Shown here: in pieces, positions 1 to 13,347 of the stretch | Layout of the letters: each line of letters begins with the position of its first letter | Position numbering within the stretch: position 1 is the first letter of the stretch | From: Henricia sp. BOLD:AAB3569 | Lineage: Eukaryota > Echinodermata > Asteroidea > Spinulosida > Echinasteridae | Reading direction: 5' to 3' | DNA length: 64,000 nt | Assembly: GCA_037783545.1 (NCBI GenBank) | Contig: JBBELK010000011.1 | Coordinates: forward strand, 248,001-312,000 | The notes under the pieces: generated by a model | What the model saw: only the letters and a program-made list of their open reading frames with translations | The model's database searches: none | Told to the model about the DNA's origin: nothing | Position numbers and translations under genes: made by a program

Positions 1-119
1 TTCAAAATGAAGCTTCCATTATCCAGATTCAAGTGACGTTTATTTTGTGGTACAGTATATTTTGACTGAATGAAAGAATGTCAAAACTGTTTTACAATGT
101 ATGACAGAATTAGAGAACA

Positions 120-258
120 GGGTCCTATTTCATAAAGCCCACTTAGAAACATTCCTAAATAAACATTCTTAACTCATGTTTTTAAAGATAGGAACAATTA
201 TATTTTATTGTTCCTAAATCCACTTAAGAATGTTTTTAACTTTTATGAAAAAGGACCC
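120..258. mobile_element. Small MITE, 139 bp
   Basis: The inverted ends GGGTCCTATTTCATAAAG and GGGTCCTTTTTCATAAAA continue into ACATTCTTAA on both arms. It belongs to the loose group with (G)GTC..ATTTCA ends. Confidence 0.7.
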
Positions 259-636
259 AGAATAGCTTTCTGTATGTGAACAAAGCAAATACACATGTAG
301 GATATGTGTACCGGTATGTAAAACACCAACAGGAAAAAAGAATCAAACGTGACTTCCAGTTTGCTTTGACCTTGACTGTCTTTCAAAATATGGATTTGTG
401 TACGCTTGACACACAGTGATTAAAACAGAAACCCAATGGATATCAAGGATATCAAAATAAATTAAAATACCCGAGTGGACTTTTTGCGGACAAAGTTAAC
501 TAATCACGTTTTCTGCACATGTTTAAAACTGTACTGTATTACACATGTAGGTGCCTACATGTACTTAATGGTGAGGCTCTTACTTAGGCAGTATGAAAGG
601 CTGTTTGTCACATGTACGCAGACATCTCATAAATGA

Positions 637-1061
637 GTCTTTCCACGGTAAAGGGGGCATTTTGGCAACACAGACCATATTTTTGAGGAAATACCTTTGT
701 CTGGTCTCAAAATAAACGAAATAAGTTTCCGTTGTTCTGAAGAGAACTTAGGCCCAAAAAGGGTTACAAATAGTGTGACAACATGCCTTTCCAAAAACCC
801 TGTGTACAAATTTCAAATATACGCTTGTAACCAGGACGGCCTAAAATGTAAGTGTACGAGCGTATATTGGAAATTTGTACACAGGGTTTTTAGAAAGGCA
901 TGTTGTCACACTACCGGTATTTGTAACCCGTTTAGAACAACTGAAGTTATCTCTTCAGGACAACTGAAACTTATTTCTTTAATTTTGAGACCAGCTAAAG
1001 GTATTTCCTAGAAAATATGGTCTGTGTTGCCAAATAATTGCCCCCTTTACTGTGGAAAGAC
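637..1061. mobile_element. Foldback element, about 425 bp, nearly all inverted arms
   Basis: GTCTTTCCACGGTAAAGGGG starts it and the inverse of GTCTTTCCACAGTAAAGGGG ends it. The arms of about 200 bp pair through GTGTACAAATTTCAAATATACG near the centre (about 838). The right arm has CCGGTA inserted relative to the left (912-919). A diverged relative of one arm lies at about 17000-17150. Confidence 0.9.
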
Positions 1062-1715
1062 ACAAATAGAGGAAGGGGCCCTTCACCTCTGTCCCTTTAA
1101 CATCTTTGATTGTAGTTCTTAACACTTGATGTTTGGAAACATTCACACCCCAGCCAATAAACATGAACTTCCCGTTTCTCCACCAAGCATGTCGACCGTT
1201 GACTTTCTTCAAGTTGTTTAACTTCCGCAACTTCCTGGCCCGAGTCTCTCCATCCCATATCAGTCTTGCAGGTTTCTCATGAGACACTGAGTGCCCCCTG
1301 GGTTGACATTGACTCACCCCCTCCCCTAGGGTAAACCCCCTCTACCCCTAATCAGTACCAGATGCAGGTACAGTCATTTGGGCCAGCATTGCGCATCATC
1401 GCTTCCACCTTCGGGACAACAAATCCGGGTGTGCATTTGGCCGAGGGCCAAGCACCGACTTGCACCTAAGACAAATTTCTATCCTTACGTTATCCCTGGA
1501 ACTCGCAAAATCCCACAATTTTTCTATTAATATCCCATAACTTTAACATCTCCATGAGGGCGTTATAGAGTGGAAACATTCAACTCAATGCACCAATAAG
1601 AAACAGGGCAATTCTATAATGTGCTTTATGTCTATTAGGAAGAAATTTGACGTCTGAGACTAGAGGTGGACTTGAAATAAACGGACTTTAAGTTTAAGAG
1701 TGATGCAATGTATAC

Positions 1716-1751
1716 TTGGGGAAGGGGGGGGGGGGGGGGGGGGGGGGGGGG
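1716..1751 (+). repeat. Poly-G tract
   Basis: A run of over 30 near-uninterrupted G; it could form a quadruplex and is prone to sequencing error. Confidence 0.95.
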
Positions 1752-2082
1752 AATGTTGCAACATGCAGGCCTACATATAATATTGTTATACATGTACCAT
1801 GATTATACATGAAGATTGCAAATTTTTATTGGTTGAGAATCAATCACACGATATGCCACAAATACGCATTAACACTCTCGGCTTCACCCTACATGCCATT
1901 TGCCCATTCGAGTGTACAAAACACCATGGGCTATTCACAGCAGGCAACAACTGTATAGTGAACAATGAACACTTGGTTGTTCAAGAGTCCACTAGTAGGT
2001 ACCGGTACATGTACTTAGCTTTTTTCTTCCTGATTATAATTGTCTTGGCTATTTTTGGTAAATAGTCTAGGAAACAGGAAAT

Positions 2083-2162
2083 TGGAGTGAGGGAGTGAGT
2101 GAGGGAGTGAGTGAGTCTCCCCCCCCCCCCCCCCCCCACCCCCCCCCCCCCCCCCCCCCCCA
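2083..2162 (+). repeat. GAGTGAGG short repeat followed by a poly-C tract
   Basis: GGGAGTGAGTGAGGGAGTGA is followed by about 43 C broken by one A. The open frames over it are compositional. Confidence 0.95.
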
Positions 2163-3257
2163 CCCTCTTTCCTTCACAGGGGTTGGATGTGGTTTGTTCC
2201 TCAGGGAGTCGGGTGATGAAAGAGGTAAGGTGGCAGCAGGTGAAGCAAGTTGATGTGTGCTTTGGGGAAGGGGGCAGAGAGGTGCCTTGGGGAGGGGGAA
2301 GAGAGGGGCAGAGAGGTGCAGCTAGGGTAGGGGCAGTGGAGAAAAACAGAATTGTAATTGAAACTTTGAGAAAATTAAGTCTGGATTGCAAAGCCCAATA
2401 AACTTATGACAAATGTCTAATAATGTTGGAAAAACAGACCAGTAGCAGAATCTTAATTTCAACTTTTTGGGGAGGTACATTTTAGAATTAGCAGACTTCT
2501 TTCCGATCTATTTTGTAGATAATTGAATAAAATAAGATACAGAGGCCATCAAAGATAATTTATCATCCCAAAATGTGAATATTACTAAAACAAAAAATTG
2601 TATTTTAAGAACTCCTGCAACTTTTGTACAGAATGTCATAATTACATGTAGATGGGGCATTCACCAAGTGACAACTGACAGCTGGCTCTTTCTAAAACTG
2701 TGAAAAATTACACAATTTTTGAGCGGCTGACAAACACAATCATACATGTACCACAAAAACTGAACATGGTTTTCTTGAAATCAAGAATCCCCTCAGAGAC
2801 ATAGGCCTACGTAGGTTAACTTTAGAAAGTTGACAAGCCACCATAAGGCCAACCAATCCGTAATAGACTCTGGTTTCAGCTTTCGCCAGGAATGCCATTC
2901 TGGGGACAAGAGGTCAGCCACAAATAAGACTGTAAATCAATTTGAATTTCTTGTATTTCAAGAATTTCTAAACTGGTTGGTTGTGTGGAAGTCTGGCCGC
3001 ATGGCGCATTGGTGACTTGATGTTCTGTCTGGTTTATATCTTTTTATCTTTCAGACATGTCAATTCAAAATTTTTATTGCCGTACATAAAATAAAGTTAC
3101 GAGTGATACTGTACAGCTTCATTATGCTTATGGTACATATTTCTTTTACATTTTATTTTAGTTTTGGAAAATGATTTTTTTTTCCCCTCTCATGCCAGTT
3201 TGTTTGAAATGCACAAGTTATGTCTTATTTCTTACTTCTTAGGTAGTATACCAACTG

Positions 3258-3334
3258 TGCCTTGTAGCTCAGCTGGTAGAGCATCTGCCTAGTGAGTCAG
3301 ACTGTCAGGTCTCGGGTTCGAATCCCGATAAGGC
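3258..3334 (+). pseudogene. tRNA-like sequence (Thr-type AGU), probably a pseudogene
   Basis: The A-box TAGCTCAGCTGGTAGAGC and B-box GGTTCGAATCCC are good, and the T stem TCGGG/CCCGA pairs. The acceptor pairs 6 of 7. The anticodon/variable region is 29 nt instead of about 23, as if about 6 nt had been inserted after CTAGTGAG, which breaks the anticodon stem. It could be a SINE head or a dead tRNA. Confidence 0.55.
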
Positions 3335-5652
3335 CCTTACGATTTTTCTCTTATCCCAAGTTTGGGTGTTTCATTTCAATGGTGATCAGGCACCATACCA
3401 GATGTTGTGTTCTTACTTCCAGTCTATCCTACTCAATGTATGTACAATGTACGTCTGTCTGATGAGTTGAGACCAATCCGTTTTGCTGGCCCCTTCACCT
3501 TTTTACTGTACTTCCCAGCGTCACATTCTGCCCCCATGGCAGGTCCCTAAGGCCCTGTGATGTACTTTCACAAAGGACTCAACCAGACACACCATGACCC
3601 CCAGTGTTCCCCAAGGATGGGACGAAGCTTGACCCTTCCTCACCTTTAAATCAGGATCATAAAATGCAAGTTTCCCTGTGCTTTCAAGTACAAACAGTGT
3701 GTACATGTAGTATGCTATACCCTATGCTCTTATACCGGTAGTGTAGTGTTTCCCAAGATCAATGGATTATACAAGAGGCAAGTATGACAAAATGTTAAAA
3801 ATAATAATGCAAAAACAAGTTTCAATTGTGACTTGCATAATAACCAATCTTTACCAAACATTCTCTTGTGCAGAAGGGGATAAGAGAATACTGGTCAAAA
3901 TCTCCCTCTGGGTATTTTATGAACAAAAAGAAATCAGAGGATTCTTCCTTTTCAGTCTGAATGTTGAGCATTTTGAATTAAGATGGCCGTCAATGCCAGT
4001 CACAAAAGTAAAAAAAAGTTTTGGGCTTTTTGAAAACACTATTGAACGTTCATTTTCCCATAAATCCCTCCTACTGCCATTTGCCCCACTCACCCTCATA
4101 CAAAGAGACGGGACAATGCCAGAGGCTTGTCAATTGTTTGGCCATAACAATGCCCCATTGTTACCGCAAGTACTGGGCTAAGAAACTGCACGTATGCCCT
4201 GGAGTGGGTTACACAGCCAAAATACTAATATCAGAGTTTTCAAACCTTTGGGCTAACTTTGTGGAAGTGTAAAGGTAAATCAAATGAGAAACTATATACC
4301 ATTCCCCCTACAACAAGAGAAAAGCAACAGGGACAGTGCTGCTTAAAGTGAAACATGATGATTGGGAATTTGGTATCAAAGGCATCAACATTCAACATGC
4401 ATAACCTGAGTAAAGTACATCTACCCTAATCCACTCTCCCTTTCAGTCCATTCATGTAGTCCATAGTCCTAGTGCTTAGCCAAGCAAAGCCTTTCTACAT
4501 GTATGTAGGGTTATTAGTGCAACTTGTAATGTACACCGATTGGGTTTTGATAACAACTTTTGTGCCGAGTCGCTTTGCCCCAAGCAGGGTTATGACTTTC
4601 ATTCGATGGCCTCTGTGGAGAGAATAAGGGAGTACCAAAACTGAATAAGGGGGCAGAAAATAGGAGGTACAGAACCAACCTGCATGCATTGAGTTATGGT
4701 AAAGTCAGGGGGTTTTGTTCGGAGTGAAATCCATGGCAAAGCTTTATTGATATCGAGTTTAAAGTCAATGTCACTCTCAATGCACTAGTAGAATTCTGTC
4801 AAGTCAACTAACAGCATGGACTACGTGTGTATATTTCTCATGTAGAAAATTTCACTTGCCAGGCCTACATGTACATACATAAACCTAACTGGCTGCCGAC
4901 AATGCTAACAAAATGCGAGACATTTACTTGGAAGAATTTAAAACTAGTACACAGTCTTTGTACTAATACTTAAAGGTAGTATACCGGTACTTGGTACCGG
5001 TTTGGTAAACTGTTAAAAACAGCATGATTTCCACTGGTAATTGAAAGCCTTTGTCGAGAAAACTACCTTGTAGAATTCTCAGCCACATAGATGCAGTAAT
5101 ACTTCAGAAAACCTTAACAATCCAAGCACGGTTTTTGTGCACAAATGAATTGGCTCGCAAAGATCGCCTGAATAGTTTTGTAATTTTTCTCATGAAAGGG
5201 GGCAATTCATATGAAATAATTTCACAGGATGATTACTACCATTACTATCTTAATAACAAGTAAGCTTTTAGATAATAATTCAGAATTTTTTGGAGGGTAA
5301 TTACCAAACAAGTAGACTACTGGGTACCTTTAACACTACCCAGATAGGGAAAATGCTGAACTTTAAAATGAAAGTACCGTAATGTTTACGGTGCATATCC
5401 ATTCTGAATAATTACATTAAACAACATACTTGGATTACCTCCCAACCCAATATTAAATGTCTATTTGCATGTTTTACAGACAAGAACTTGTATTATTAAG
5501 TGCTGGACCCAATTTGAATTTTACAAAACTGTTTTGCAGAGATTCCAAGGTCAACCAAAACCTGATCATGTGATTGTTGAAAGGCCAAAGTGCATCCCCT
5601 ACGGAGAAAAAGTATGGTAATGTTGCTTTGTGAATAAACTGCACACTAGAGA

Positions 5653-6018
5653 CCTTTTCCCACGGCACTTTAACCCCGAGATAACCTGGCGTGGGGCCAG
5701 TGACAAAGCACACATCGATAAATATTATTAAACATGCGAAATATTTACAGCAAATTGCCAGCGATGTTTCTGTGTCGTCCGCCATGTTTGTGTGTGCGTG
5801 CTCAGCCTGATCGATCGATCGATTTTCCACACGCAATGGTTTCTGGGTATTTGTGCTGATTGGTGTACCCGGGTACGTGCGCATGCAGAAATGCCGTGGG
5901 AAAAGGGTTAACGCTTGTCGTGTGAAAAGAAACTCCGGGTTAAAAGTAACCCGGGTTATTTACTGCTACCCGGGTAGAAAAGCTACCCGGGTCGGAGGTG
6001 GGTAGTGGGAAAAGGCAT
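5653..6018. mobile_element. MITE with CCTTTTCCCAC ends
   Basis: CCTTTTCCCACGGCA (5653-5667) has a perfect inverse at 5892-5906. A second inverse, GTGGGAAAAGG, follows at about 6005-6015 after ACCCGGGT palindromes, so this is a compound or partly duplicated element. Confidence 0.7.
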
Positions 6019-8669
6019 TAGCTACACAAACTGACAAACAACTGCAAAATGTGTGATTTAATGTGTGATAAAAAGCATCCCAAGACTGATGCAAGTTGTG
6101 AAAAGATAGTCCAAAGTACAATGTACATGTACATTTAAATTCACACAAGTATTTTTTTAACCCCGACTCCCTAGGGTGTATGTAAAATCATACTGATTTT
6201 GGAGGATTGAGGAGTGTTATTATTTCATTTGGCTGCCATTGTCTAATAAGATACAACCAGGAGTATAGTTTACAAACCAATTTTTCATCCTTAAAACGCA
6301 TGACAACATCTTTGGGCAGAGTATCAATAACTTGAGATTTGTAATGCACCGGTACATGTACAATGGTATAGGGCAAAGTTTTTCCCTTCAAACTGTTTTT
6401 TAAAACAAGTATTTTGCAAAGAGTGGGAATGGACAAAACAAATTACACAAGTTGTGCCCCTAAGAAGTTGCAATTTTAACAAAAACCTGCGAAGAAACGT
6501 TGTATGGACACGGAGCTAAAGGTGGCAGTGTTGCTATGGCAGAGAAGGAATTTGATCAAATGCCAAGACTGGCATTTTTCAACCCCAAGAACCAGACACC
6601 AACTTCCAAGAAGTTGATAGATTGAACCAACAAATCCTTTACTCAAGACTAACACAACAGGATACACCTCCCTCTGTGGCTCAATCAAGCCACCCACAAG
6701 AACACCACAAACATAAGACTAGAGGTCCCTTAAAATAAATGAATAAATAAATTGGATATTCATGGCAATTTTACCAGGTGTAATCATGGAGGTAGGAAAA
6801 TGCAACAATAAAAACCTGCCCATGGCAAACTCAACGTGACAGGTGCACCAACGGAATACCTGGAAAAATGTTTATCTGTGATTAGCGCAGACAGGTGTCA
6901 CATTGACAGATGGAATGGGGAGCTAGAGACAACTGCCATTGGCTGGTAAATAATTAGGTTGTCATGGTAACACGCATGACTCAATGCTGAGCAGACTAAA
7001 GAATGTGCAGTGAGGTTTTAAGAGATGTTAGGAGTTGTATTTAGCGGTCATAAATGTTCAGAAAGTTCAGAAAGTTCAGAAAGTTCTAAGAGGATTTTGT
7101 GGGTTTAAGTCTGGTTGGAAAAGGAAGGTATCAATTAGTACTGAATATTGAGTTCTTCCCTAAGAAATGAAGCTTCATAGAGTTTGCACGTCGCATTCAA
7201 TAATACGACCTCCCGTTTTCCTGTAAAAACATCCTGGATTAAGATGCAGCTGCCACGAAACAAATCCTACAAGAAACCCCTTTAAACCTACATTCTGTGC
7301 TCAGAATGAAGATGCAATAAAGTAAATGTATACATCAAGCGCAAATGAAATAGCCTTTCCTTGAATATGTATCCCAAGTGCCATGAGCAGGTTACCGGCT
7401 TAAACGTAATGTGAATGTGTACGGCAGGGAACCATGAGTAACAAGACAGACAGCGTGGCGCCAATTTCTGCACTACTGAGAAACCCTGCAGGCAGGCTGT
7501 ATGTGAGACACACATACGGTAAGCGGTAGTAACGCCGGGGGAAAAATTGGAAACTCACGGTGTGGAAAAGTACTTTCTATATTTGTTTTATGTATTGCTT
7601 CAGTTAATTGAATCTTCAAAAATTGTGACCATAAAATTATTGGAGTAAAAGTTGGCAATCGACTGTGAGGACTGATTGTTTTGCATATCTCTCTTTGCCC
7701 TTTATTTATTGGCAAAATTCTTGAAATAGTGCTCAGAAAATGAAAGTTAATTTCTTGTTTTTAAAGGTCAATGCCAATACTACTTCTTTAAAGGTGTCCG
7801 CCTTCAATAATTTTAATTCACATTTTCTGATCCCGTGTGTGCCCAAACATACATGTAAATAACACTGCTCCTTCGGGATTCTCATTTTATCCAGGGTTCC
7901 AGAATAAACATTTCAGACTTCCATGTACCGGCATTCTTTGGCAAAGGCCCGTATTGTTTTGATAGAGTTTAATAGCACTGGAATGAAACATATTAAAACA
8001 ATATGGACTGAAATACCTACAATGCAGTGTTTTATGCTTGAACTTGCGGGTTGACTGCCGAGCATAGTTTCACAGGGCGTTCCCACAGAGGGTGTTCCTA
8101 TTTTCTACGAGAATACTCGTAGTGGCAGAATCCGGTACACCTGTTATACTCGTAGTCGGTAGTCAACATGTTAAGGACTGTACCGTATATGTCCCACACT
8201 ATAGCGAAAAAAAAAAATGAAACTGGGATTGTCCCTCAGTATTCCCTTCTGCAGTTTGAAAAAGATATACTGGTACATGTACATGTAATTTTAGGAGAAA
8301 AATGTGGCTCGCTCTGGAAAAAGGTAGCATGAGTTGCGCAGGCTACATGTAGGTCGAGTTTTTGCGGGTCACAATATACAATGATTGGCCTACATGTACA
8401 ATGTACATGTAAGCGATGTAAGTGAAAAGGAAATATGACCAGAACTTCAAGGGAAAATACTGTTTAAAAACAGATGGCGTACAGAGATGGCAGGGGAATT
8501 TTAATGGCTGCCTCGCCTAGCCTAGGGCCTTGTATTTGACCTTGGGAGTATCAGATTACTCAGTAGATTGAAAACACAGATAGTTTAAGTCAGGGTCAAG
8601 GGTTGTTTAGGTTCTATATTTATACCTCATCAAGTTTGGCAAGGCTTGTCTACATCAGCCAACATTTCA
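6019..8669. other. Non-coding stretch, no gene recognised
   Basis: No feature found beyond a short tandem repeat and many TA-rich palindromic octamers (for example TACATGTACATGTA near 8275). Confidence 0.6.
7057..7086 (+). repeat. AGTTCAGAA short tandem repeat
   Basis: About three and a half copies of a 9-base unit. A similar AGTTCAG run lies at 27038-27063. Confidence 0.8.
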
Positions 8670-9087
8670 CCGTGTTTACACTCGAACCGGCAAAGGTGAA
8701 TACAGACCGAGCAAAACTGAACATTTGCCGCGTTTACAATACACCCCAAATCGCTTCAACTCGCTTTAGAGACCGCAAAAGTTGCTGCACTAATGCCAGA
8801 TTGGTCAATTAAATCTACTACACGGCGGGCACCGCCCCAAGGACACTCAAATTGCCGAATCTGTGTTCGGGTAGCGTTTAAACTACAAGCGACCTTGACA
8901 ATTGCGGGGTTCAACCCTACCCCAAAGGTGACTTGAAAAAGGCGAATCAGACCTGGGTCTGATCCGCCTTTTTCAATTCACCTTTTGCGTTTACACTTAG
9001 CGCCTGCCTACCCGGCTTCAACTCCCCTTTTTGGCAATTGCGGAGTTCGATTCGGCAAAGGCGAATCAAGTGTACATGTAAACGGGC
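8670..9087. mobile_element. MITE with GTTTACAC ends
   Basis: Left GTTTACACTCGAACCGGCAA and the right inverse GTTTACATGTACACTTGATT align if CATGTA is removed from the right end. An internal hairpin lies at 8935-8980 (AAAAAGGCGAATCAGACC). Confidence 0.6.
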
Positions 9088-9431
9088 CTTTAGTAGGCCA
9101 ACAAGGACCAACATGAAGTTGGAACTTGTTGGGCGGTACATGGATGTGCTCGACTGCGCAAACCAACATGTTTCAGCATATGATCTTGACTGCAGTTGTT
9201 TGCTGCCTTAACGTGACATGCGTTCTAATCTGCTATTAGCCAGTTTCTCCAACAAGCTCCAACAAAGTCAGGCGATAGAAGCATGATCCAACATGGACCA
9301 ACTTGTTGGATGATGTTGGGCGTTGTCTGGAGTGACGTCCACACCATCCAACTTTTGGTCCGCCGACATCGTCAGACACGTGTTGGACCTTGTTGGCCAA
9401 CAAATGTTGGCTCGTGTAGATGGGCCTTAAG
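9083..9431. mobile_element. MITE with GGCCAACAAGGACCAACA ends
   Basis: Left end AGGCCAACAAGGACCAACA and right inverse GGCCAACAAGGTCCAACA lie inside GGGCC..TTTA/TTAAGG outer ends. Several TTGTTGG/CCAACA repeats fill the interior. Confidence 0.65.
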
Positions 9432-9715
9432 GCTATGTTCAGAAAATATTTAGTTTTAAAACGGTTGCTCACTTCTATGGGCACTCTTCTGTAGTTACTT
9501 CCCAAAGAGACCTCCTGCACATAATTAAGTGTGATAACATCAATGATGTGCATCCAATCAATCAAAGTTTACTATGTATTTCAGCTTCGCCGCCTAAAAA
9601 TAAACTCAAGTGAATTAGAAATGCAACCATGATGGTACCGGTACATGCAACTTATAAACATGAAAACTATTTACATGTAGTTTGCCCTTTTGTTTCAAAA
9701 ACAGTGCTTAATTTG

Positions 9716-9735
9716 TAGGCCTACATGTACCGGTA
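9716..9735. repeat. Chain of three TA-N4-TA palindromes
   Basis: TAGGCCTACATGTACCGGTA: cores GGCC, CATG and CCGG share their flanking TAs in perfect 6-base register. Other chains lie at 6350-6361, 10243-10256, 12595-12602, 19498-19512 and 33047-33062. Confidence 0.9.
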
Positions 9736-10539
9736 TGCATTTGAAACAAAAATATTTTGAAATATGTTTAGAGAAAAAGGCCTATTACATGCTGGATAGG
9801 AAAAATGACAGGGTGGCAGGCAGCTCGGGTTGAGAGGTGGGTGGGTTGAAAGCAGAGCAAAAAGTCAGCTTCGTTGTGGTAGTTGAATCGGGCAATGAAT
9901 TCATACATGTGCACACAGACATGTATGATTTGGGGTAACAAAGACCGTCTTTATCATGGTACAAAGTTTGCCAGCTCTCACTATAATATAGTGTGTGGAG
10001 GTCAGGAGGGTTAACACGCAAACCAAATTATAAGGGTTTGATAGAGTGCCCGCTCAACTCCCCCCCTCCACCCCACCGAAGCTCATTGGGCTGTGTCTAC
10101 TACACATCAGAAGGCAATAGATTGGTTGTTATAGCCTAAATTTTCCATGACATAAAACAGAAACTGTGTTTCTGGATCAGGCGATAAAAATAACATTTTA
10201 ACTCGCTGTTTAATGATGGAAACAATAACTAAAAGGGGAAGTACATGTACATGTACAGTCATACATGTATGTTTAGATTCGAGGAAATTTTATGAATGGG
10301 AAAGCAAAAACTAATTTTTCTAAATATCATAAAGTAATTAAGAAAGTACTAATAATAGCATTCACCTTTTTCAATACTCACTGATGATTCTCCCAGGGAT
10401 CACTTCATGATTGAGATTTTCAATTTCATTTTCTAAGGTTAGACACTCATACTGAATGGTAGAGGCAATGTACTACATTGTATGTATGCGTACTAATAAT
10501 GCATTCAAATTAAACAAGAAATGATGTCTAATCCTCAAT

Positions 10540-10808
10540 AGGCCGTATTCCTGAACGTGGAGGGCGCTGTCAAGTGCTCCGCGCCCATCGTGCGTTATGT
10601 TCGAACCCAAAACGCGCTACGCGCACACGCCTTCCAAACGTTTATTTTGAATGGAAATCTGTGCGCGCGACACAGGTCTGCGCGCTCCGCGTACGCGACT
10701 TTTCCCCACGTACGTATGCACGTACCCCCACTTTTCTACTGTCGTCTATGGACATTTTCCCCCAAATCACCTTGTTCGAGCGCCCTCACGCGTTCAGGAA
10801 TACGGTCT
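10540..10808. mobile_element. MITE family A copy 1 (AGRCCGTATTCC ends)
   Basis: The inverted ends are AGGCCGTATTCCTGAACG and CGTTCAGGAATACGGTCT, with AT on both flanks. The interior is CpG-rich and over 90% alike, inverted, to the copy at 37830-38109. The open frames inside are incidental. Confidence 0.9.
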
Positions 10809-10880
10809 ATATGGCTGCAAGAAAACCTGTAGTAAATAATGCTCTCTTAAATAACTACCGGTACTTCATAGAAATCCATT

Positions 10881-11262
10881 GCAGCGTTCTCCACTACCGG
10901 TTTTGTCCGGCTGCGCCACCCGGACAAAACCATCAGAAGTACCATTAGCGCTCGGACAAAGATTTGCCGCCCAGACAAAAACAATCATTTTTCCCCTCTA
11001 AAACACTTTGAAAGTGCAGCCAAGTCATTCCAAAATTAGGTGTAAAGTCACCAAACATGATTTAATAGCCACTGGTGTCATTATCGTTTACTTTTACCAT
11101 GCATATCTATCGCATCAGCGACCCATCGACGGTGGTTGATAACGGCCATGGCAGTTCCATGCATTCGTTTTGAACAGCGTCCTCACGCGGGAACACTGAT
11201 TCGCCGAGTGAGGGCGCTGCTTAGCGCGCCCGGACAACATTTTTAGCAGTGGAGAACACTGC
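10881..11262. mobile_element. MITE with GCAGYGTTCTCCACT ends
   Basis: Left GCAGCGTTCTCCACTACCGG and right inverse GCAGTGTTCTCCACTGCTAA continue into TTGTCCGG on both sides. Length is about 382 bp. Confidence 0.8.
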
Positions 11263-12640
11263 ATTCCTTACATTCTTTTTACATGCATGCTTTAGACGGT
11301 AATGTTAGCATTTTTAAGATGACTAAGTTATATACTGCCTTTTCTCAATTAAAACCCTTCATAAATTCATTCTTAACTCAAGTGTAAATGAGCATTAGCT
11401 GTAAGTATTACCAACGGCCTTGGGCTTGACTATTAGGGTTCACTCCATCTCAAACTTACATTACCAGTCGACTGGTAAATTTATTAGCAGGAAACTGTCT
11501 GCGTGAACACCCTCGGCTCAACCGCATCCCTTTAGGGAGGTGGAAAAGCATTCAGATCGCTGCACCTGTTAGTATAGCTCGGCTGGAAATATTACCAGCA
11601 GCTTCTCAAAATGTTGGGGAAAAAATCCGTGATGTAAGAGGTTGTCCTTGACCCTGGACTCATCTGGACAAGATAGAGCCAGGGATCAAGGGATCACTGT
11701 CTGTAATCTCTATAATGCCTGCCTCCCTTCTGTATTAGGAGGATGTCAAGGGACCGAATGTCTCTATATGCACACCACAGGGCTTGGGCGCAGTCGGCCC
11801 TCAAAGCAGGATCATTCTGACTACAAGCGGAAATTCCGTGTAATGGTTTGATGCCAGATTGCGATATATTCCCTCAAAAGAGATTATCGAGAGCAAATGA
11901 AAAATCCAGAGAAAGATAATTTGTGTCCCGTCACCAGATTATTTGTATGGACATGTAGACGAATAAAAATAGCACTGTTTACATTCTAACCAGATGTTGT
12001 AGTTTTGTGTGCTGTTTTTACAGTATCATGTTTTAATGTGCCGTTTCCTGTATGTCCTAGTCATTCTACCTCTGAAGACTCCTCTGCTTGGGTTCGAACA
12101 TCAGGCCACTAATTTTACAGAGGAAAATCCAAATAAAACATTGATCAATTTAAATAAATTAAAAGGGGAAATTGTGTGTTGCCTTCGCATACCTGCCAAC
12201 ATTGCCGAGTAAAAAATTGGACTGTAGTGAAACTTGCAGCAGTTGGTACATGTACATACTATGTACAATGGTCAAGTTGACCTAGTACTGCACCAGTTTT
12301 TATGTAGTCAGGTCAAGTTGACCGTTTACCACCTGTTCCGATTTTCAACACTTTTAACACTTAAAAGTCAGAACAAATACGGACTACATGTACCGGTAGT
12401 TGGCAGGCATGCCTTCGTCACTAAACCAAATGTGCTGTGTAATTATGTTGTGTAGTTTAAAGTATTCAGCTTTTGATCGAGGTACACGTACCTGTACCGT
12501 ACATGTATGTATATTTTTCTATGGATATTGAGATTTTCCCAACGGTAATATTGCATCTCTATGCATGGCTCTTGGCATACATGTATGTAGGCCTACATGT
12601 ATACGTACAAATGCATTTTCTCTCAAAGCCCCAAATCCCA

Positions 12641-12742
12641 CAGCCTGTTGTTGCACCATATCCAAACTGTATCTATCAAGCCTTGCATCAGCCTGTTGTT
12701 GCACCATATCCAAACTGTATCTACCGGTATCAAGCCTTGCAC
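12641..12742 (+). repeat. Tandem duplication, 48-bp unit, second copy with a CCGGTA gain
   Basis: CAGCCTGTTGTTGCACCATA starts at 12641 and 12689. The copies agree except that TA at 12674 is TACCGGTA at 12722-12729, plus the very end. Confidence 0.9.
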
Positions 12743-13347
12743 AGCTTTTGCAAACACACTAATTACCGGACAAGCCCATTAATTCACTCTGCCCAGTGAC
12801 TAATTGCTTGACAATCTTAATGCAACAGGTTGATTGATCAGCGAAGGAGGCCAAATGTTTTTAATGACCAGTAACCTTTAGAATATTTTGATGGATTTTT
12901 CTTGACACTGAGTTTTTTAGAGGGTGGTGGTGGGGTGGAGGTGTTTTAATTTTTTGTTAAGGGTATTAACGACAACCAATTATAAGGCACAGAGGCCGCC
13001 TCTCTTGAACTTGGCACAGCAGGTGTTTATTTACATGCAGAATGAACAAAAATTGGATGACAATTATCGCTGTTACACAACGATGAATAATTGGCTGTTA
13101 TGTTTGGGATGACAGTGTGAATATGTGCCCAGTTTAACAGGCAATATAGCAATACAGCTGGTACCATACTGCACTCTGTATGCTTCACAGACTACATGTA
13201 CATTGTATGACAGCTCAAAATTCAGAAATTTACAATTAATTTTACAATCAGCTCTATAATAAACTTCAATGCTCCTGTTCATTGGCAATCAAAATGTGAT
13301 GAATAATTCTATAAATAATCATCAAAATGTGATGATTAATAATCTGT

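Larger units (their letters stand above)
1062..5652. other. Non-coding stretch, no gene recognised
   Basis: Apart from the G and C tracts and the tRNA-like sequence, I see only AT-rich unique-looking sequence with scattered TACATGTA/TACCGGTA. The open frames of 60-140 codons have no family resemblance and no intron context. Confidence 0.6.

Noticed and set aside
1981-2401. Frames encoding poly-Pro and poly-Gly
   Set aside because: They are translations of the poly-C tract.
3258-3334. Functional tRNA-Thr gene
   Set aside because: About six extra bases disrupt the anticodon stem; the promoter boxes alone do not make a gene.
10557-10948. CpG-rich overlapping frames of 60-124 codons (also 37764-38075)
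   Set aside because: They are inside MITE family A and occur in both copies because the DNA is repeated.
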